This document shows, piece by piece, positions 1 to 14,000 of a stretch of 64,000 nt of DNA. A program made the position numbers and the translations under genes. Under the pieces are notes generated by a model. That model saw only the letters and a list, made by a program, of their open reading frames with translations. It was not told the origin of the DNA and made no database searches. The stretch's first letter is position 1. The number at the start of each line of letters is the position of its first letter. The stretch is from Cruorifilaria tuberocauda (taxonomy: Eukaryota > Nematoda > Chromadorea > Rhabditida > Onchocercidae), in the NCBI GenBank assembly GCA_013365365.1, contig JABVXU010000004.1, positions 310,001 to 374,000 of the forward strand, in the 5' to 3' direction.

Positions 1-249
1 GGTAATGGTGGTATAGAGAATAAGAAAGTGTATAATGGAAGATGCTTGTTTGTTTCAGGCGGTGTTTCAGAATATGTCATGCCGAACGATTATCCCCTAA
101 TTTTGAAGCATTTTCCAAATACACAATTTTCTGTGATTCCTAATGCGGCACATTGGGTTCATGCCGAAAAACCCAGTGAATTTACAGATATTGTTACTAA
201 ATTTATTTTTTCTGTTGAGAAATCTAAAGCAGAAGATTCAAAAATGTGA
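1..249 (+). CDS. ABHD11: ABHD11-like alpha/beta hydrolase, C-terminal exon (partial)
   Basis: The frame is open from base 1 to a TGA at 247-249 and gives the last 82 residues of a protein whose start lies outside the window. The segment has the C-terminal pattern of the ABHD11 family of alpha/beta hydrolases, which are mitochondrial in mammals. A strand ends in FVSGG, then comes a YVMPNDY segment and a helix, and then the block PNAAHWVHAEKP. The histidine of HWVH is the expected catalytic-triad His; the nucleophile Ser and the acid must lie upstream of the window. The last residues (KSKAEDSKM) are a short hydrophilic tail. AATAAA at 335-340 is a plausible poly(A) signal. Family assignment is by motif recognition; another ABHD10/11-type hydrolase is the main alternative. 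Confidence 0.75.
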   Translation, partial: GNGGIENKKVYNGRCLFVSGGVSEYVMPNDYPLILKHFPNTQFSVIPNAAHWVHAEKPSEFTDIVTKFIFSVEKSKAEDSKM

Positions 250-334
250 GCAAAGAAAAGTAAACAACTATAAATTATTTATACGCTTGTCGAAAGTTTG
301 AAAGTATGATCGAGTTCTTGCTCTACTGTACTCA

Positions 335-340
335 AATAAA
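335..340 (+). terminator. Candidate poly(A) signal of the ABHD11-like gene
   Basis: AATAAA hexamer 86 bases after the stop codon of the hydrolase exon, in AT-rich sequence. Position and sequence fit a cleavage and polyadenylation signal. Chance occurrence is possible in DNA this AT-rich. Confidence 0.4.
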
Positions 341-3300
341 TATTTATATCTTATACTGAATTTTTTTCCTTTTTTAAAAATCAGAGAGCATGCGAAAAGT
401 TTACAGGAAACAGAAGAAAAAAGTGTGAGGGATTGTCAAATTCTTTAACAGAAATGGTCATCATAGTTTTTAATTGTGCTGTGATTCAAATGAAGTAAGC
501 TACAATTGGATCGTTTCCTCTGCTTTTTTGTTTTTGAATGGGATATTGCACGAGTTCTGAGTTCTTTGCTGGGAGTACAAGTCGATACGAATGCTTTATT
601 AATACAATCAATAGCAACAGCGATTAGGAAAGAAGGGTAATCTTGTCGGTACAGCACAAAAGAAGCCTTCAGTGCTTGCGTCGTTGTTTACAGAAGGGCA
701 TGTTAATTTGAAAGGATAAGGTTCACAAAGATGGGGAAATCACATTACCATGAATGAGGTTGAATTGGAGATAAAGATTGTTGTGAGAAGGGATGAGAAT
801 ATCTGCTGCAGGTGCGTTAAGCATAAAAGAATATACGAATTGGAAATGGATAAACGTTTTTGTAATGAGAATGTGCTAACGACAGACAACATTAAGCTTT
901 CTTGCGTTTATAACAAATGATGATTCATTGGGGAAATTTCTCATGAAAGGACTTAGTTTAATTATTCGGTTTGGTTATGTGATAAATATTGTAGTTAAAA
1001 TAGTTTCGAGAGTTTCTCGACATTCCGGCCTCAATAACTAATTTTAAAATTCCCTTCATTTCTTCACATTTGCTGTAACTCCCATTTCCTTTTATTTTGT
1101 AATGTTCGAGTTGACATTTTTATTTATGTTCACTTTTCAGGTTCAATTTAAATTGTAATTTTAGGTCCGGCTGCTTTGTTTTTCGAGCAGAGCGAATCGA
1201 ATAATCATCAAATAAATGGAACGATAACTGTTAAACTTTTTTTGCACTTCGAGTTTTCAGTTTCTGCAAATAAATAATTGAACGCTTCAGATGATTTCCT
1301 ATTTTCTAAATTTGCGTCGTATTTTTGAACTTCATACTTTGGACCGATTAATATTATCCGGAAATGGACAAAGATGAGAATTTTTCATAGAACTTTCTGG
1401 AAAGTTTAACATTTTTATCATTCATCGATGCGAGATAGATCAATATATTAGATCCTTAATTATTGAAGAGCTTTTCAAAAATGATATCATGAGATGAGAG
1501 ATCTTTTCTAAGAAATAGATGGCGATTTCTTCGTCCACTACCACTTTCTAGTATTTTTAAATTATGTGTTGATAAATTTGGAACCTCTGACAACTAATGC
1601 TAATGACAGAGAAGTAAAATCTCAGTACTATCAGGAAATAAGTATAATAATTCACTTTATTGATTTTATCAAACAACAAGTTTAATCATATTCATGTTAT
1701 AAGTAATATAAAGTAACAGATATGTTTGAAAAATCACACCAGTTCTCAAATTCATGAGGTTGTCTTACTTAGATAACCTATGGACTTAATTTGCAACATT
1801 ACCATTTCGCTACATTTTTATTACTGTTGTACAATGCTCATTATTCCTTCTAGAATCACGCATCTCTTCTTATTAAGGTCTTTTCTACATGCGTGTGAAT
1901 AGAATTTACGTGTTGTTCCAGCGGGTAGAAATTTTTTACGGCTCATATATCAAACGGCACAATGAAGGCTTTTTTTATAAATGATAGTAAGTAAACTTTC
2001 CTGATCGATCATATTCGAACGAATTATTATTTCCCTTATTGGGCCTTTTGAAAATATCTGAACGGTTACATTTTATGTCATAAAATCTCAAATTTTCCAA
2101 ATTTAAGGAAAAATCTCTTTAATTTAACAAATTTGTTTTGTATTTTACAGTCTTAGATCTTTCATGTCTTCATTAGAAAGGTTATGGAGATCAACTTAAA
2201 TTTTTTCAATATGTTCAAACAAAATCCTATCATCTGTGAATCATTACATTCTGATATGCTAGTATTATTATCCCATCTATTATTCAATTGTTAATCATAA
2301 TCAGCACAAAATATTATCCCTACTTATTCATATTTTTATAATGGTTAAGTTTTCCACTTGAAGAACTATGTATGGTTTCAAATTTCAAATATACGTTGAT
2401 CAAGGAATGATGTAGAAGATTGCCTTGGAATCCAGTTATGGTACATAAATTGCTATCTTCATAGTCGTAATATGGATGTTATAGTTGTAATATCACTCCA
2501 GTCATTGTCAATTTCAAATTTATCTTTCAATCAATAAAACAGAATTGAAAAAGAAATGAATATAGAGCTTCAACAAACATTATAGGTTTTACACATACTA
2601 TCTGCGTTTCACACATACAATTATAGTATTGATAGGTGTTTGTTCTGTGATGAATGATTTGTGCTCGCTGAATTTTGGTGGTAGGATTAGTTGACTGTCA
2701 GCTGGAGGGATTGGTGATGAAGATTTTGGAGTGCTTGGCTACATGATATGAAGTGTGACTGAGCTTTCTACTACTTAGTTCTTTCTTGGCTTGTTTGTTT
2801 GTTTTTATTCATATAAGCTAGTGAAAGGCCGCGTTCATATTGTATGATTGCTAAAATAACATTATTAAATAGATTGTGATTAGTTGTGAAAGCTTAGTAA
2901 CTAACCATAAATGGAATGACCAACTAAAAGGTGTAAGATGTAATAATTTTATTGTGGATTTTGATGATTATGTTATGAAATCATTATCTCTTACTAATCT
3001 TCCACTTGAATTAACAAAAGTGGTTGAATTGAATTAATAATAGAAGCAAGGAATTTAGTATGGGAAAAGCAATCTTAGTATAACATACAAGTACAATAGG
3101 TTAGAGTTATAATTCAAATAGACCAGAAGAATGAAATTGCAGCAAGTATTAGGAGCGAAATTTCTCTGCTCCCAAACTCCACTGAAATTTTTTCTCGTTT
3201 TTAAGAAATAGAAAGATTGATTTCGTATCTATAAATTTTATTTGATGGATATATTCTTAATATAAGCGTAATACTCATTTCAAGGATTTTATTTTCTATC

Positions 3301-3343
3301 ACAGAGGGTCATCTTTTTATTTGACTAAAATTGATTCGTGTTT
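341..3343. other. Intergenic region, no gene seen
   Basis: About 3 kb between the ABHD11-like and SAFB-like genes. Short open frames occur on both strands, for example 445-657 on the minus strand, but none has a recognisable domain, splice-linked partners or coding-like composition. The 3' part presumably holds the promoter of the SAFB-like gene. I see no repeat array or RNA gene. Confidence 0.5.
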
Positions 3344-3353
3344 GATTTTTCAG
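3344..3353 (+). promoter_or_regulatory. Possible spliced-leader trans-splice acceptor
   Basis: A T-rich tract ending in TTTTTCAG sits nine bases before the ATG of the SAFB-like gene, with no upstream coding exon that could splice to it. In nematodes this arrangement is typical of an SL1 trans-splice site. A cis-spliced non-coding first exon is the alternative. Confidence 0.4.
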
Positions 3354-3362
3354 CTTTCGAAA

Positions 3363-6300
3363 ATGGCAGCTACACCAGTTACAGCATCACAAAGCAAAAC
3401 GATGACACTTAGTGAGTTACGTGTTTTCGAACTTAAGCAAGAATTAGAAAAACGTGGACTAGATAAAAGTGGAATTAAACTAGCGTTAGTGGAACGCCTA
3501 GAAGAGGTTTGTTTTCACGTTTATAGAATTTTTTAGTCTTAATTTTTTTGGATCGAAAGATTTAGATTTTTCATATTTAATTTCACGGATATAATTAGCC
3601 TATTTCGCCACGCTTAAACTCAGGTGTTGTAAATCAAGGAAAGCTGTGTTATGAGTAAAATAATTTGATGGCTGGCATCGTAAACTATACAAACATAGCC
3701 TATTTTTCTTGAATCATTGATGCCTCTGCTTCATCGAATTAAGATTTTTTTCTTGTTTTTAAAGAATAAAAGAAAGAATCTACATTTGTGAACTTATAAT
3801 TGCTGTGTCATGCACAGAACAGCCAAATATATCATCGGGTTTTTCGCACCCTTAGGCCACATTAATAAACCACCAGTATATTGAAAATAAATTCCAAAAT
3901 AAATTAGTGCTGTAAAAACAAAATGATACGTGGATAATAACGATGAAGTAGCGTCTTGTAATCTTGCCATAAAACGAAAAATTTCAATTTCTTGTTTAGA
4001 TTTCAAATTCTGATTTCTTTTCATAAGTGGGATCCCATGAATTTATTTCAAGGCTCTTCGAGAAGAAGGACACGATCCAAAGATTTACAAGTTTACCGTC
4101 AATGATTATGGCAAATTTCCGGCCACTCCTTCAAAAAGTTCCTCTGGCGATATAATGCGAGAAAGTTAGTTTAGCCTTACTAGTGATAAAAGTTAAAATT
4201 TTCATGATTTTTCTTATCACTTTTTTCTTTTAATAATTGTAGTCGTCTTTCTCTTTTGATTGTCCTCATCATTTCATCATTTTTTCTTCCCTTCTAGCTC
4301 TATCTGAACATGGAATTGAAGCTTCCAACGGTCGTCATGAAAATGAGCAACAGGAAGTGAAAAAGGAAGATCCAATTGAATCGGATAGTGCCATCGGTGT
4401 GGTTATTGAGTCTGAAGACAGTGATGGAGTGGTTGAAAAAACTGATCATTTGGTAACAACTAAGGAATCATCTGAAGAAGTGATAGGGGACAAGAAAGTG
4501 AAGCGCAATCAAATGGAAGGGATCTCAGTCTTGAAACAAGGTTTTGATTTTTGTATAAATCTCTTTCCTATTTATTATTATCATTATATGTATCTTTACT
4601 TGCTATATTTCGTTTTTAGCGCATTTGATGCAAACGGCACTATGATTAATAATGAGAATCTTACAGGTTTGTACGATTTATGTTAGGCATATTCACTAAG
4701 ACATTAAATTTTAGAAAATCGTAGTGGAACTGACTTTATCGAAGAACAAATGGAAGTAAATGAAGTTATTGAGGATACCTCCATTGCTAAAGAAATAGTG
4801 CAAACCAAAGAACCGGAAGAAGAAGAAACTGTTAAAGAAATAGCAGATGAAGTTAACTACGAAGATGAAGAAATGCCAGATACAACTCAAGTATATTGCT
4901 TTTCTTTTTTTAGTAGAAGTAGCTTATATATACACTTTACTCCTTTGTCCAGCGATCTTTTAGAACTTCAGTTTAAAATTTTTCGGAAAGTTATTTTGTG
5001 ATTGCAAAGTCAGGTAATAGGACAATCAGGTTGAAAAAAACTTGAAGAAATTTTGCAGATCAATGAGGAGGAAGGGGAAGCAGAGGAATGCAAAGAAACT
5101 GGGAATAAAATGACAACGAAAGAGGATGGAAGTAAGATAGTTGGAAAAACAGAAATGAAAATTTCTAAAGAGAGTGACAGTTTATTTACGTCAACTGTTG
5201 AAACTGTAGCATCGACACCAGCGGAACGTATCGATGGTGCTCCACATGCAGCGACACCTATGCTTAAGAAATCCGATAATTCTTTGTGGATCAAAGGGAT
5301 CAGTCCAAACACAAAAGCTGCAGATTTGAAGGTTATTCTGAAACGTTTTAAGATTTTGTTCTGGAAGCTTTATGTTTTTGAAAACACACAGGTCGACTTT
5401 ACATTTTCCTCTCATTTTCCCTTTCACTTTCCCCTGATCATTAAATAGATATTGTAAATCATCAAACGTTATTATTCGTCCTTTGTAGCCATACTGAGTA
5501 TATGAATATATAGTTATTGCATTAAGTTGAATAAATACATTGGGTACATTTCAAAATGTTTAGGCACTGTTTGCTAAATATGGCCGCGTATTAACCGCTA
5601 AAATTTTCACAAGACGACAGCAGCCATCAAATGCATGCTTTGGCTTCGTCACTATGGTCGATTCAGCTGCAGCTGACCTATGTATTCAGAAACTTCATAA
5701 AACAAATGTTAAAGGACGCCCGATTACGGTGGAACGAGTATGTTTTCCTCAAATTCTTTTGTAGCATGTAAGTGGATGAAATAACAGTTTCAGATTCATA
5801 TGAGATATTGTGATTTATCTTGAGATCCAGAAATCAAGTCAGTCTTATCGAAATCACCCTTCTGCACGAAAATAATTCGCCTCAAATATCTTTGATTCGT
5901 GGATAAAGCTAACTGTTATATTTGGATCAGTTCGTGCTTATTTAGACTGTTACGAACAATCTCAAGAAATCACTGTTTTGCTCTCCGTCTTGATTTTTAT
6001 TAGGAAGTGAATATTCATAATCAAAAATCTTACAGTAGCATTGTCTTCATGTGACTTCAACCATCGGGGTATTCATTGGAACGCCAAAATTGGTAATTCA
6101 CGAGGACAGAATGCATGATCAAAGCCCACATGGTACAAAAATTTTACAAATTTAGGCTGACCGTTGCAATATGCCCATTGTAAAATCGATACCCAAGAAA
6201 CCAACATGTAACGCGACAGGTGACGTGAAAAGTGGAAAGCCTACTACCACTTTCGATACTTGTTCGAAAGGCGAAGAGAAATTATCAATCTCTAGGGCAG

Positions 6301-9300
6301 CCGAAAAATCGAAGAAAGATATATCTAGCATTGAAAAGTCGAAAAGTAGCACATCGAGTGGCAATAAAGCAATCAATACTACGAGAAATGAGAAGCAGAA
6401 AACAGTGAAAGCAATGTCGGAAACGAAAAAATCACCCGTTAAAGCGCCGTCTGCGAGCACAACACGTAACATTTACAGAATTTTCTATGTATGAAAGCTG
6501 AACAACCGGAGAAATGAGGTCCTAACGCAAATGGTCATTTTGAGGCAAATTTGATTGAGGTTCCTGGAACTGGCAGTCATACTTTGTTAATTCTGGAGTG
6601 TAAGAAACCGGAAGTTTTGATGCTGTCGTAACTGAGAGGGGTTGTCTGTTAAATGCATGGGCGTTACTCTTTCTTTTAATATCATATGCCCTCCAAACAA
6701 TCGACAAAAGATGGAGGTTGTGGTTCCCTGGTTTAGATTGAAGAAAAATCATTACCGAAAAGATACAGATGAAATATTCCTGAATTTTTCCTGACCAAAA
6801 TGTTTCTTTGGAATTGTATTTCCGGGATAAGAGGGCCTCAGAAAATTACGATTCTGTAGCTGCGAACACGTGCCGAGGGAATCTCTGTGCTGCTATAATA
6901 TTCAGTATGAGAGGCGAAATGAGAAGTAGGGCACACTTGCTTATATTATTTCAGACTCAAGATTTTCAACGGTCAGTAACAATAAACGCTCGACAGTTAC
7001 ACGTCTACAGTCACGGTTCCGAGCCAGTAGAAGAATTGAGCGACCAGATCGTGTTTCTTCTACGTTACGGCGCTCGTATGTAATTCGTAAACCTAGTTAT
7101 TCATCGGCCGCTTCAAGAAGGACTTTAGGTAGTCGACCATTTTCGAGTCGTCTTGGTCGTGGTGGTATGTTACGCGGAATGGTCCGCCGTGAAGTTTCTT
7201 CACGTCGTGTGGAGCCTCCTACTTCATGGGAAAAGCGTGAAATGATGGAAATGTTGCGTAAGAAGGAAGAAGAACATCGACTTAAGGAGCAAGAATTGAG
7301 GCTACAACGTGAACGCGAGCGTCTGAAATTCGAACGTGAGCGGTTTGAACGGGAACGTTTAGAATTGCAACAATTACGCCAAATCGCTGCTCTCACCACA
7401 CCAGTGCAGATGATGTCGGCTCCGGGAGCACCTCCACCACGTCGCTCGCATGAATATGGTGATATGGATTCATCCAGGTACAAATCAGAAAAGGAATTGA
7501 AGTATGTTTTGATTCGATGCGAATTTCCTTTTAGCTGCATATTCAGTTCACTCGTGATAAATTCCATGATTTGACGCGGGAGGACGGGGAATCTAAATGA
7601 AAGATGTTAAACCAACTGGGAACATACAACTTTGAGAAATTGTTATATCCTTTGAATGATGATGCTGATACCATCTGGATCAAAAAGTCAATGGAAAATA
7701 GTACTTTCGCAAATTATGCTTCAAATATTATTTAAAGGCGAAGCGAATATTCAAGGCGATCAGGAGAACGATCCTCATCGCATCGTGGCGTAACTTCTAC
7801 ACGAAACTCTTTACCGGATCGACGGGAAACACACAGTTCATCGCGGCATATAAGTAGCACGCATTCTTCATCACGTGGTGCTGGCGAACGAAGTCGTGAG
7901 CGCAGTCGTGACCGTAGCAGACACAGTATGCATTTCCTTGTTGCTTTGTAATTGCTTGTAATATTAAACTGTTTCAATTAATTTTTGAAGTAATTTATAT
8001 CTGATGAGATTTGTTCTTTTTTCATCGGTATTTTTATTTTATTTTTGTTATATCCTTTGAAATGATTTTAACTAACCATTTAAAGTTCATTTTAGCTTTT
8101 GTAGTTTGGTGCATATTAAATTGATAATTTAATAAATTTATTTGATATAATTTCAGGTACCCGAGACTACGGTTCGTCGAGTGTTGTTCGTGAAAGTGTT
8201 CCTAATTATAGTCGTGAAAGTCATTCATATTCACGCAGTGGTGATCCCACAATTTCTAGCAGTTACGGTACTTTTCTTATATACTTTAGTCAATCCAAGA
8301 TCTTTTAAAAACTAATATTTAATTGGGTAGGCTTCATATTGATGTTTTATTATTAATATAGGGATTCATATTGGTTTCATTTTTATATGATACAATAATA
8401 AACAGCAAATTATTTTAGTGCGTGACCCATATCGACCAGATTCAACGACTTACAACAGCCATCGTTCCGGTGATGCTTCATATGGAAGCCGAGATGTAGG
8501 AACATATAGCTCATCCAGCACTTATTCCCGTGATATAGCACCATCTTCTTATAGTAAAGATTCTGGTTTGTTTTTTTTTTTTCTAGTACATATATATCAT
8601 GTAATCACAAATAACGAGCTATACCAAGAGTAGAAGTGATTTGGTATTAATTTATCTTGCAGTTTAATAAATCATTTTTCGGTACATTACATCAGAGAAT
8701 TCTTCTATAGCAGTGAATGACATTCGAAGTAACACGTACAAAATTATGATTAGAAACTATGTGCTCTGTGAATCATACAAATGAAAATTCCACACACAGT
8801 TTCTGACTATAGTATATAATTTTTACTCTAAATTGATTTAAGAAAAAATTGATTCTTGATTTTTTTTTCTAAATTGATTTCTTGATTTAAGCAGGAAAAT
8901 ATTAGGAAAACACAATATCCCTTTACGATATCGAGTGTAAACTGTGCGTGCCAAATTTTAGTGATATTGTTTCTTCATTTTGATCTGGATACTGAGTTCG
9001 TACACCATAAAAATGACACATAATGTATTCTGTTTAATAGCAGCAGTAAGTTATATAGATCATCCCGCTTTTTTTTTTGGCCAAGAGATCAGTTTAGAAT
9101 ATTTTAAGAATCGGAGAGTAAGACATCGCTCGTGAATCAGAAATTTAGGTGTGCCTAGAGAAGGCTTTCCACTTGTCTTTTCAGGTTATGGTACTAGCTC
9201 TCGTTCGTTGGGAAGTGGAACATCTTGGTCAGTTGGAGGTTCATCTTCGACATTTGTTGGATCATCACGCGATTACGACAGTAATGCCTGGATTTCAGGT

Positions 9301-9593
9301 GTATCTGCGTCTCAAAGCCATGGAAGCCACGGCTTGGGAAGCAGTAATTGGTCATCATCAAGAGGTTGTTGAATTATTTCCGTTCTGGAAATCTGTTTGA
9401 TCCATGGAACTATTTTTGATGGTTCCAGATCTATACTGTGTTTCTTTATCATGCCAATTTAGAACCCACTTTTGTTATTGTTGTTGCAGATGATCATTGG
9501 TCAGGTGGTGGTATAGCTGATACACATGGACATGTTTCAACTTACGATAAGTATGACAAGTACGATTATGATAAATACAACCGCCGTTATTGA
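3363..9593 (+). CDS. SAFB/SLTM-like SAP-RRM nuclear protein
   Basis: Coding exons: 3363-3506, 4053-4164, 4298-4540, 4715-4890, 5059-5331, 5564-5737, 6156-6465, 6955-7501, 7738-7925, 8157-8267, 8419-8565, 9185-9364, 9490-9593. All phases agree and give about 902 residues. A SAP DNA-binding motif lies near residues 15-48 (LSELRVFELKQELEKRGLD). An acidic E/D-rich stretch covers roughly 90-290. One RRM lies at about 297-374, with RNP2 LWIKGI and RNP1 NACFGFVTM. A Lys/Ser-rich linker follows, then an Arg-rich segment, then an E/R-rich coiled coil near 565-620 (RERERLKFERERF). The C-terminus is RS-, S- and Y-rich and ends in repeated DKY units. This order matches scaffold attachment factor B and SLTM, nuclear proteins that bind AT-rich DNA and RNA and affect transcription and splicing. 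Protein length is also SAFB-like. The function is inferred from the family. Confidence 0.85.
4620..4666 (+). other. Possible frame-breaking cassette exon in the SAFB-like gene
   Basis: Inside the intron 4541-4714, a 47-base stretch is bounded by a good acceptor (CGTTTTTAG) and a good donor (ACAG/GTTTGT). Exon 3 joins directly to 4715 in frame. Including this segment would read an early TGA eight codons in. It could be a poison exon or a chance pair of splice sites. Confidence 0.25.
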
Positions 9594-11061
9594 TTTACAT
9601 AATTTAGTCCTTGATATTCTTTTTTTGTTATCAAGATGAAGAGCTCTCTATTTTCCCTCTGATATGCATGTATGTGTGTGTGTATATTTCTTCATTTGAT
9701 TTCATCGCTTTGATAATTCGCGTTAGATACTTTTTTCAAATTAAACAGAATACAAATCGTTATACCAAAGATGAAATACCAGTAATTAAGGGACATCATG
9801 ACTTCCGCTTCGACTGCTTATTTGTGCCACATCACGGTTCTGAAATGTTTAAAAAGGTTTAACGAATTTTGATGTAGAGAGCATAGGTCATCTTGGACAT
9901 TTGTACTATTTTTAAACGACGATAGAATAGCAGAATTAATTTACATTGTTTCGAATTTGATGCCTAAATATAAGAATTAGGTTTTCATTAATATCGTTGA
10001 GGCAGCGCTAGGTTTCAGTGGATTCATGTAATGGTTTTTGGGTTGTCCTTCGTTTTTATGTCTGGACAGAAAAATTTCTAAAGGACACCTTTGGAAAGTA
10101 CTAGCGCTTTAGATGATTGTATGTGATTAATCCACATTCGATAATTGCGAACAAAAATGGTAAGGTAGAACTAGATAGGTGGGGTATTTTAACACTGGAC
10201 AGGTGTATTTTGTGCTATTGTCGCGAAATAAATTTCGTCGCAAATAACCTATCATTTTTTTTCAATTTCAAGTGCCAAGTAAGAACTGTAGGAAAATTAT
10301 GAATTATTTAGTGAACTTAGTAAAGGCCGGGTATATATCAAGCTTGTTCTGGCTCCTTTCCATTTTATCAGATAAAATAGATTTCTTTTTTCATACGAAA
10401 CCACTCTACATCTATTAAGGCTAGTTTTATTAGGGAAAGAAGCTGCGTAGACTGGTTTTTCTGCCTGCTTGTTCTACGACGGAAGGTGATAAGAGAGAGG
10501 CAGTAGTCAAGGAGCGAAGGATCCGATAATTTCACCGTTAGACATGAAAACTGAAACAACTGCTGGGTTGATGCCAAACACGTGGAGACAAAGCGGACAG
10601 GTTATTATATAGACAAATGGATGAACATAATTACCTTTTAGCATTATTTATCGGATAAAATAGACGACAGAACAGGGTGTATTGCTAGAAGATATATCGG
10701 ATGCACAAGTTGATGCAGTGTAAAAAGTCACCAACAACAAGAAGAAAAATAGCAATTCTATTCAGCAAAAGTGGTATTTACCCGTTCACTCGCGTCACTG
10801 TGCTTCATAGCGTCACAATATTAAATGATTTTTATAGTCAATATGCGTTTTGGCTGGAGCGCGCAGTTCAAAGAATGCAGATTTTTGAAATGTAATACAT
10901 TTTTAAAAAGTAAGCTTACTATATAAAAGTACTGAGACCACACAAAATGGAATACACACATGTGTACATACACGTGTAAGAAATTCCGACGGGACATTTA
11001 CATTTACGTTTGTAATGTACGAACTGACAGAAAAAACAGAGCAAGGATGGAATGAACACGA
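9594..11061. other. Convergent intergenic region
   Basis: About 1.5 kb between two genes that point at each other, so it holds both 3' UTRs. An open frame at 9611-9862 ends in a somewhat protein-like stretch, but it has no splice partners and no recognised family. Nothing else stands out. Confidence 0.4.
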
Positions 11062-14000
11062 CTAGAAACCGTTAATAGTGAGATTCGAAGTTGGTACTAA
11101 ACCTTGCAATACGCGGTCATGACGCGGCTGCAAGCGACGGCACCGGGCCAATTGACCTCTCATTGTTAAAATGCGTAGTCGTTCACCTCGTGATACTTCA
11201 AGCATACCAGGTTCGTTGAAGTCATCAATAGCTGACACTAAATAGCAACCCAGATCAATGCCAGCACGCGATTGCGGTACCCCACCAGTTAAAGTCACTT
11301 CATCATCGCGTGATGATGCTCTGGATGAACGATCAGAATAAGGTTCAACGTTTGATTTCGTTCGCACCGGACGTTGACTAAGTAGTGGAATTCGACTTCT
11401 CTTTAGTAAATGTAGATCGTTCGAACGGGTGAAATGTGTTGAATTAATATGGTTGTTATCACTGTAAGTGCTGCTTAGTTTTTCATTCGACAAACGAGCA
11501 GGCATTGATGAGCTCTTCGGCACTCGTGAATCACTGGCAAGACGTGAAGCCTTTAAAAGCATCGTGTTAGGCCAGTTCTGAGATGAAAAATTGCTCGAAG
11601 ATCGATGACCAAGCAGTGTGATCAGCTCTAAATTCTCTAACAGTCGCCACAATAGACTTCGATACGCGGTACTTGCCCGTAACATGAAAGCGCCATCATA
11701 GTAAATTCTTGCCAATACATTCTCTTTAAGCACTACATAACACATCCAACAATCAACAGATCCTAATCTGAAAAAAATCGGCTTTGGATGTCTAAATCTC
11801 ATACTGCCAGAAATTAGTCAAAACTATATTTGTTGAAATAATTCTTTAGCAGGAAAACACTAATTAAGGTACCATAGGGTTCCAGAAAAACCAGTATAAC
11901 TTTCAGGAAAGACTTGACTCTTATCAAGGGCAAATTTGAAAGATTTACTTTATTAATTCGTTAATGAATACTTCAACACGAGAATTTAAAGACTTCTCGC
12001 CTTTATCCAACTGATTCACTAGTGAATATACATTGTTCGTTGCTGGACCTAAAATGATCTTCAACGTTAGTCCCGCAAACATTCTTGAAATTCAAAACTG
12101 AAATTCTCTCGAAATATCTCGAACTTCCACAAATTAAATTAATACCAGGTGCCGTAGCAGTGACAATCATATCCCAAGGATGTTTGATTTTCAAGCCATC
12201 AGCAAGCAACATCTCGAGCGCAGAACAGAGATTTGTTGTTGAACCTCCTCGCACTACTTCTGCTACTCCTTCCACGACCTATACATGAAAATTTTTGAAA
12301 GAAAAATAGTACATGTGAAATGGGAAATAACCCATTGCTAACCTCAAATTATTTACATGGAAGGAATGATTTTGATCTTTAAAGACTTCTTTCGTTGCAT
12401 CAAATGGAAAAAATTAGAATGCTGGAATTTTTAAATTAAGTGATTGGCCGAATTTCCAGTAATATAACCTTCTCAACGAGTTTTCTCTTGGCATTGTAAA
12501 CGGGTAGACCAACAATGCTCAATTCTTGGGCTCGCAATCTTAGTTGACTGAACGATGTAAACTGATCTTGAGCCGGAACATTTCGACCAACAATCTGCAA
12601 ATCGGGATTGCTGATTGATGCTGATCTTCGCATAGTTACTCACAAATAACTAAAATCATTTCCAAAGATAAGCGCAAACGAAATTAGGCTATGATTTCCA
12701 AAATGAGGTTTCACTGTCATTTCGATCAAGATGGTCTTTTTTGATAAGAACTTTGCGCATCAGATAATGCACAACTGTAATAGCGTTCGATATTTTTATA
12801 GTCATGGTTACGGAATTCACAAAATATTTTAACAATTAACACTTTAAAATAATGAAGGAATAAATCGCAAGTAATCTTTTATGTGATATATTACAGAAAT
12901 AATACAAAAAAAACAAAAATAATGAAAAAATAACCTCGCTTGACACGCAGTCACAGAGAACATATCGTGCTGTAGCAGGTTGAGCCCAAATAGGCGGATG
13001 GAGCCTTTTTCTAGCACTAAAACATGCTCGACACGCTTCGTTTCTGCGTGGTATTGTCCGTTCAATATTATTTGATCCTGTTAATAACTGACTATTTGCT
13101 TTGAAAAATGAACAAGTCTCAGCAACATGCCTGAAATTCATCTTTAAACTATATAAATAAATAAAAACACTGTTTGCTAATAACATGAAATGCAGAAATC
13201 TTAATAAAATATTATAAATTCCACCATTATTTGCAGGATCATGAGCAAGCAACATATGCTGCACGAAAAATAACTTTTCTGGCTTCCATTTCTTTCCTTT
13301 CACTTAAACAAATCTACGGGAAAAGCTTACTTGGGCAAAAGGAGAGCTAATGATGGCCAATCTTCAATATGTGACGGTCCACTACTCGCTGTAGCACTGC
13401 TACCCAATCCGGAATCGGGGCCTCGTTTCTCCAGAACGTTAAGCAGTGAGAAATCAAAATTTTCATCCTCTAACACTCCTTCTTTCAATTTATCCATAAT
13501 TTCACTCATTGATATGGACGACTGGCATAAACTTGGCATCTGTAAAATTTTCTTTATAATTCGATCTACTAGTAAAATCCACAATATGAGACCATCTGTT
13601 AATAGCTAAACAAATAAGAATAATATCCAGTGTTGATTAAAGAAAAAAAAGAAAGCAATAAAACGGGGTTTCCGTCATTTTTTGTAGGTCTGTTGATATA
13701 TGCGGACATTGTTTCAAGCTCTCACAACCCAGATGGTTCTAAATTAAGCAAACAAAAATGCTGATATAACTTAAACTACACGAATTTTCACAGCTGAAAA
13801 TAAAACAATCAAACCGAACAATGAAAATACTCTAAATTCTTGAAAAATTTTGGGAGATTTAGAAAAAAAAATCAACTATCTCCTGCTTGATAACCGATTT
13901 GAAATAATGACTGGGAAGCGATCTTCCCCCATTATCTTTACTAATCCCATCTGAATGGAATTGCAAGAAATTCTGACTCTATCGAATACTGTTGTACCTT

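Noticed and set aside
445..657. Open frame of 70 codons on the minus strand.
   Set aside because: Low-complexity composition, no domain and no splice partners.
9611..9862. Open frame after the SAFB-like gene ending in a protein-like stretch (GHHDFRFDCLFVPHHGSE).
   Set aside because: It overlaps the expected 3' UTR, begins with a hydrophobic AT-driven segment, and has no recognised family.
12844..13065. Alternative frame with HVLVLEKGSIRLFGLNLL in the RUN-SH3 gene.
   Set aside because: The other frame is open over the whole exon 13130-12935 from its TTTCAG acceptor, while this one hits a stop after the acceptor.
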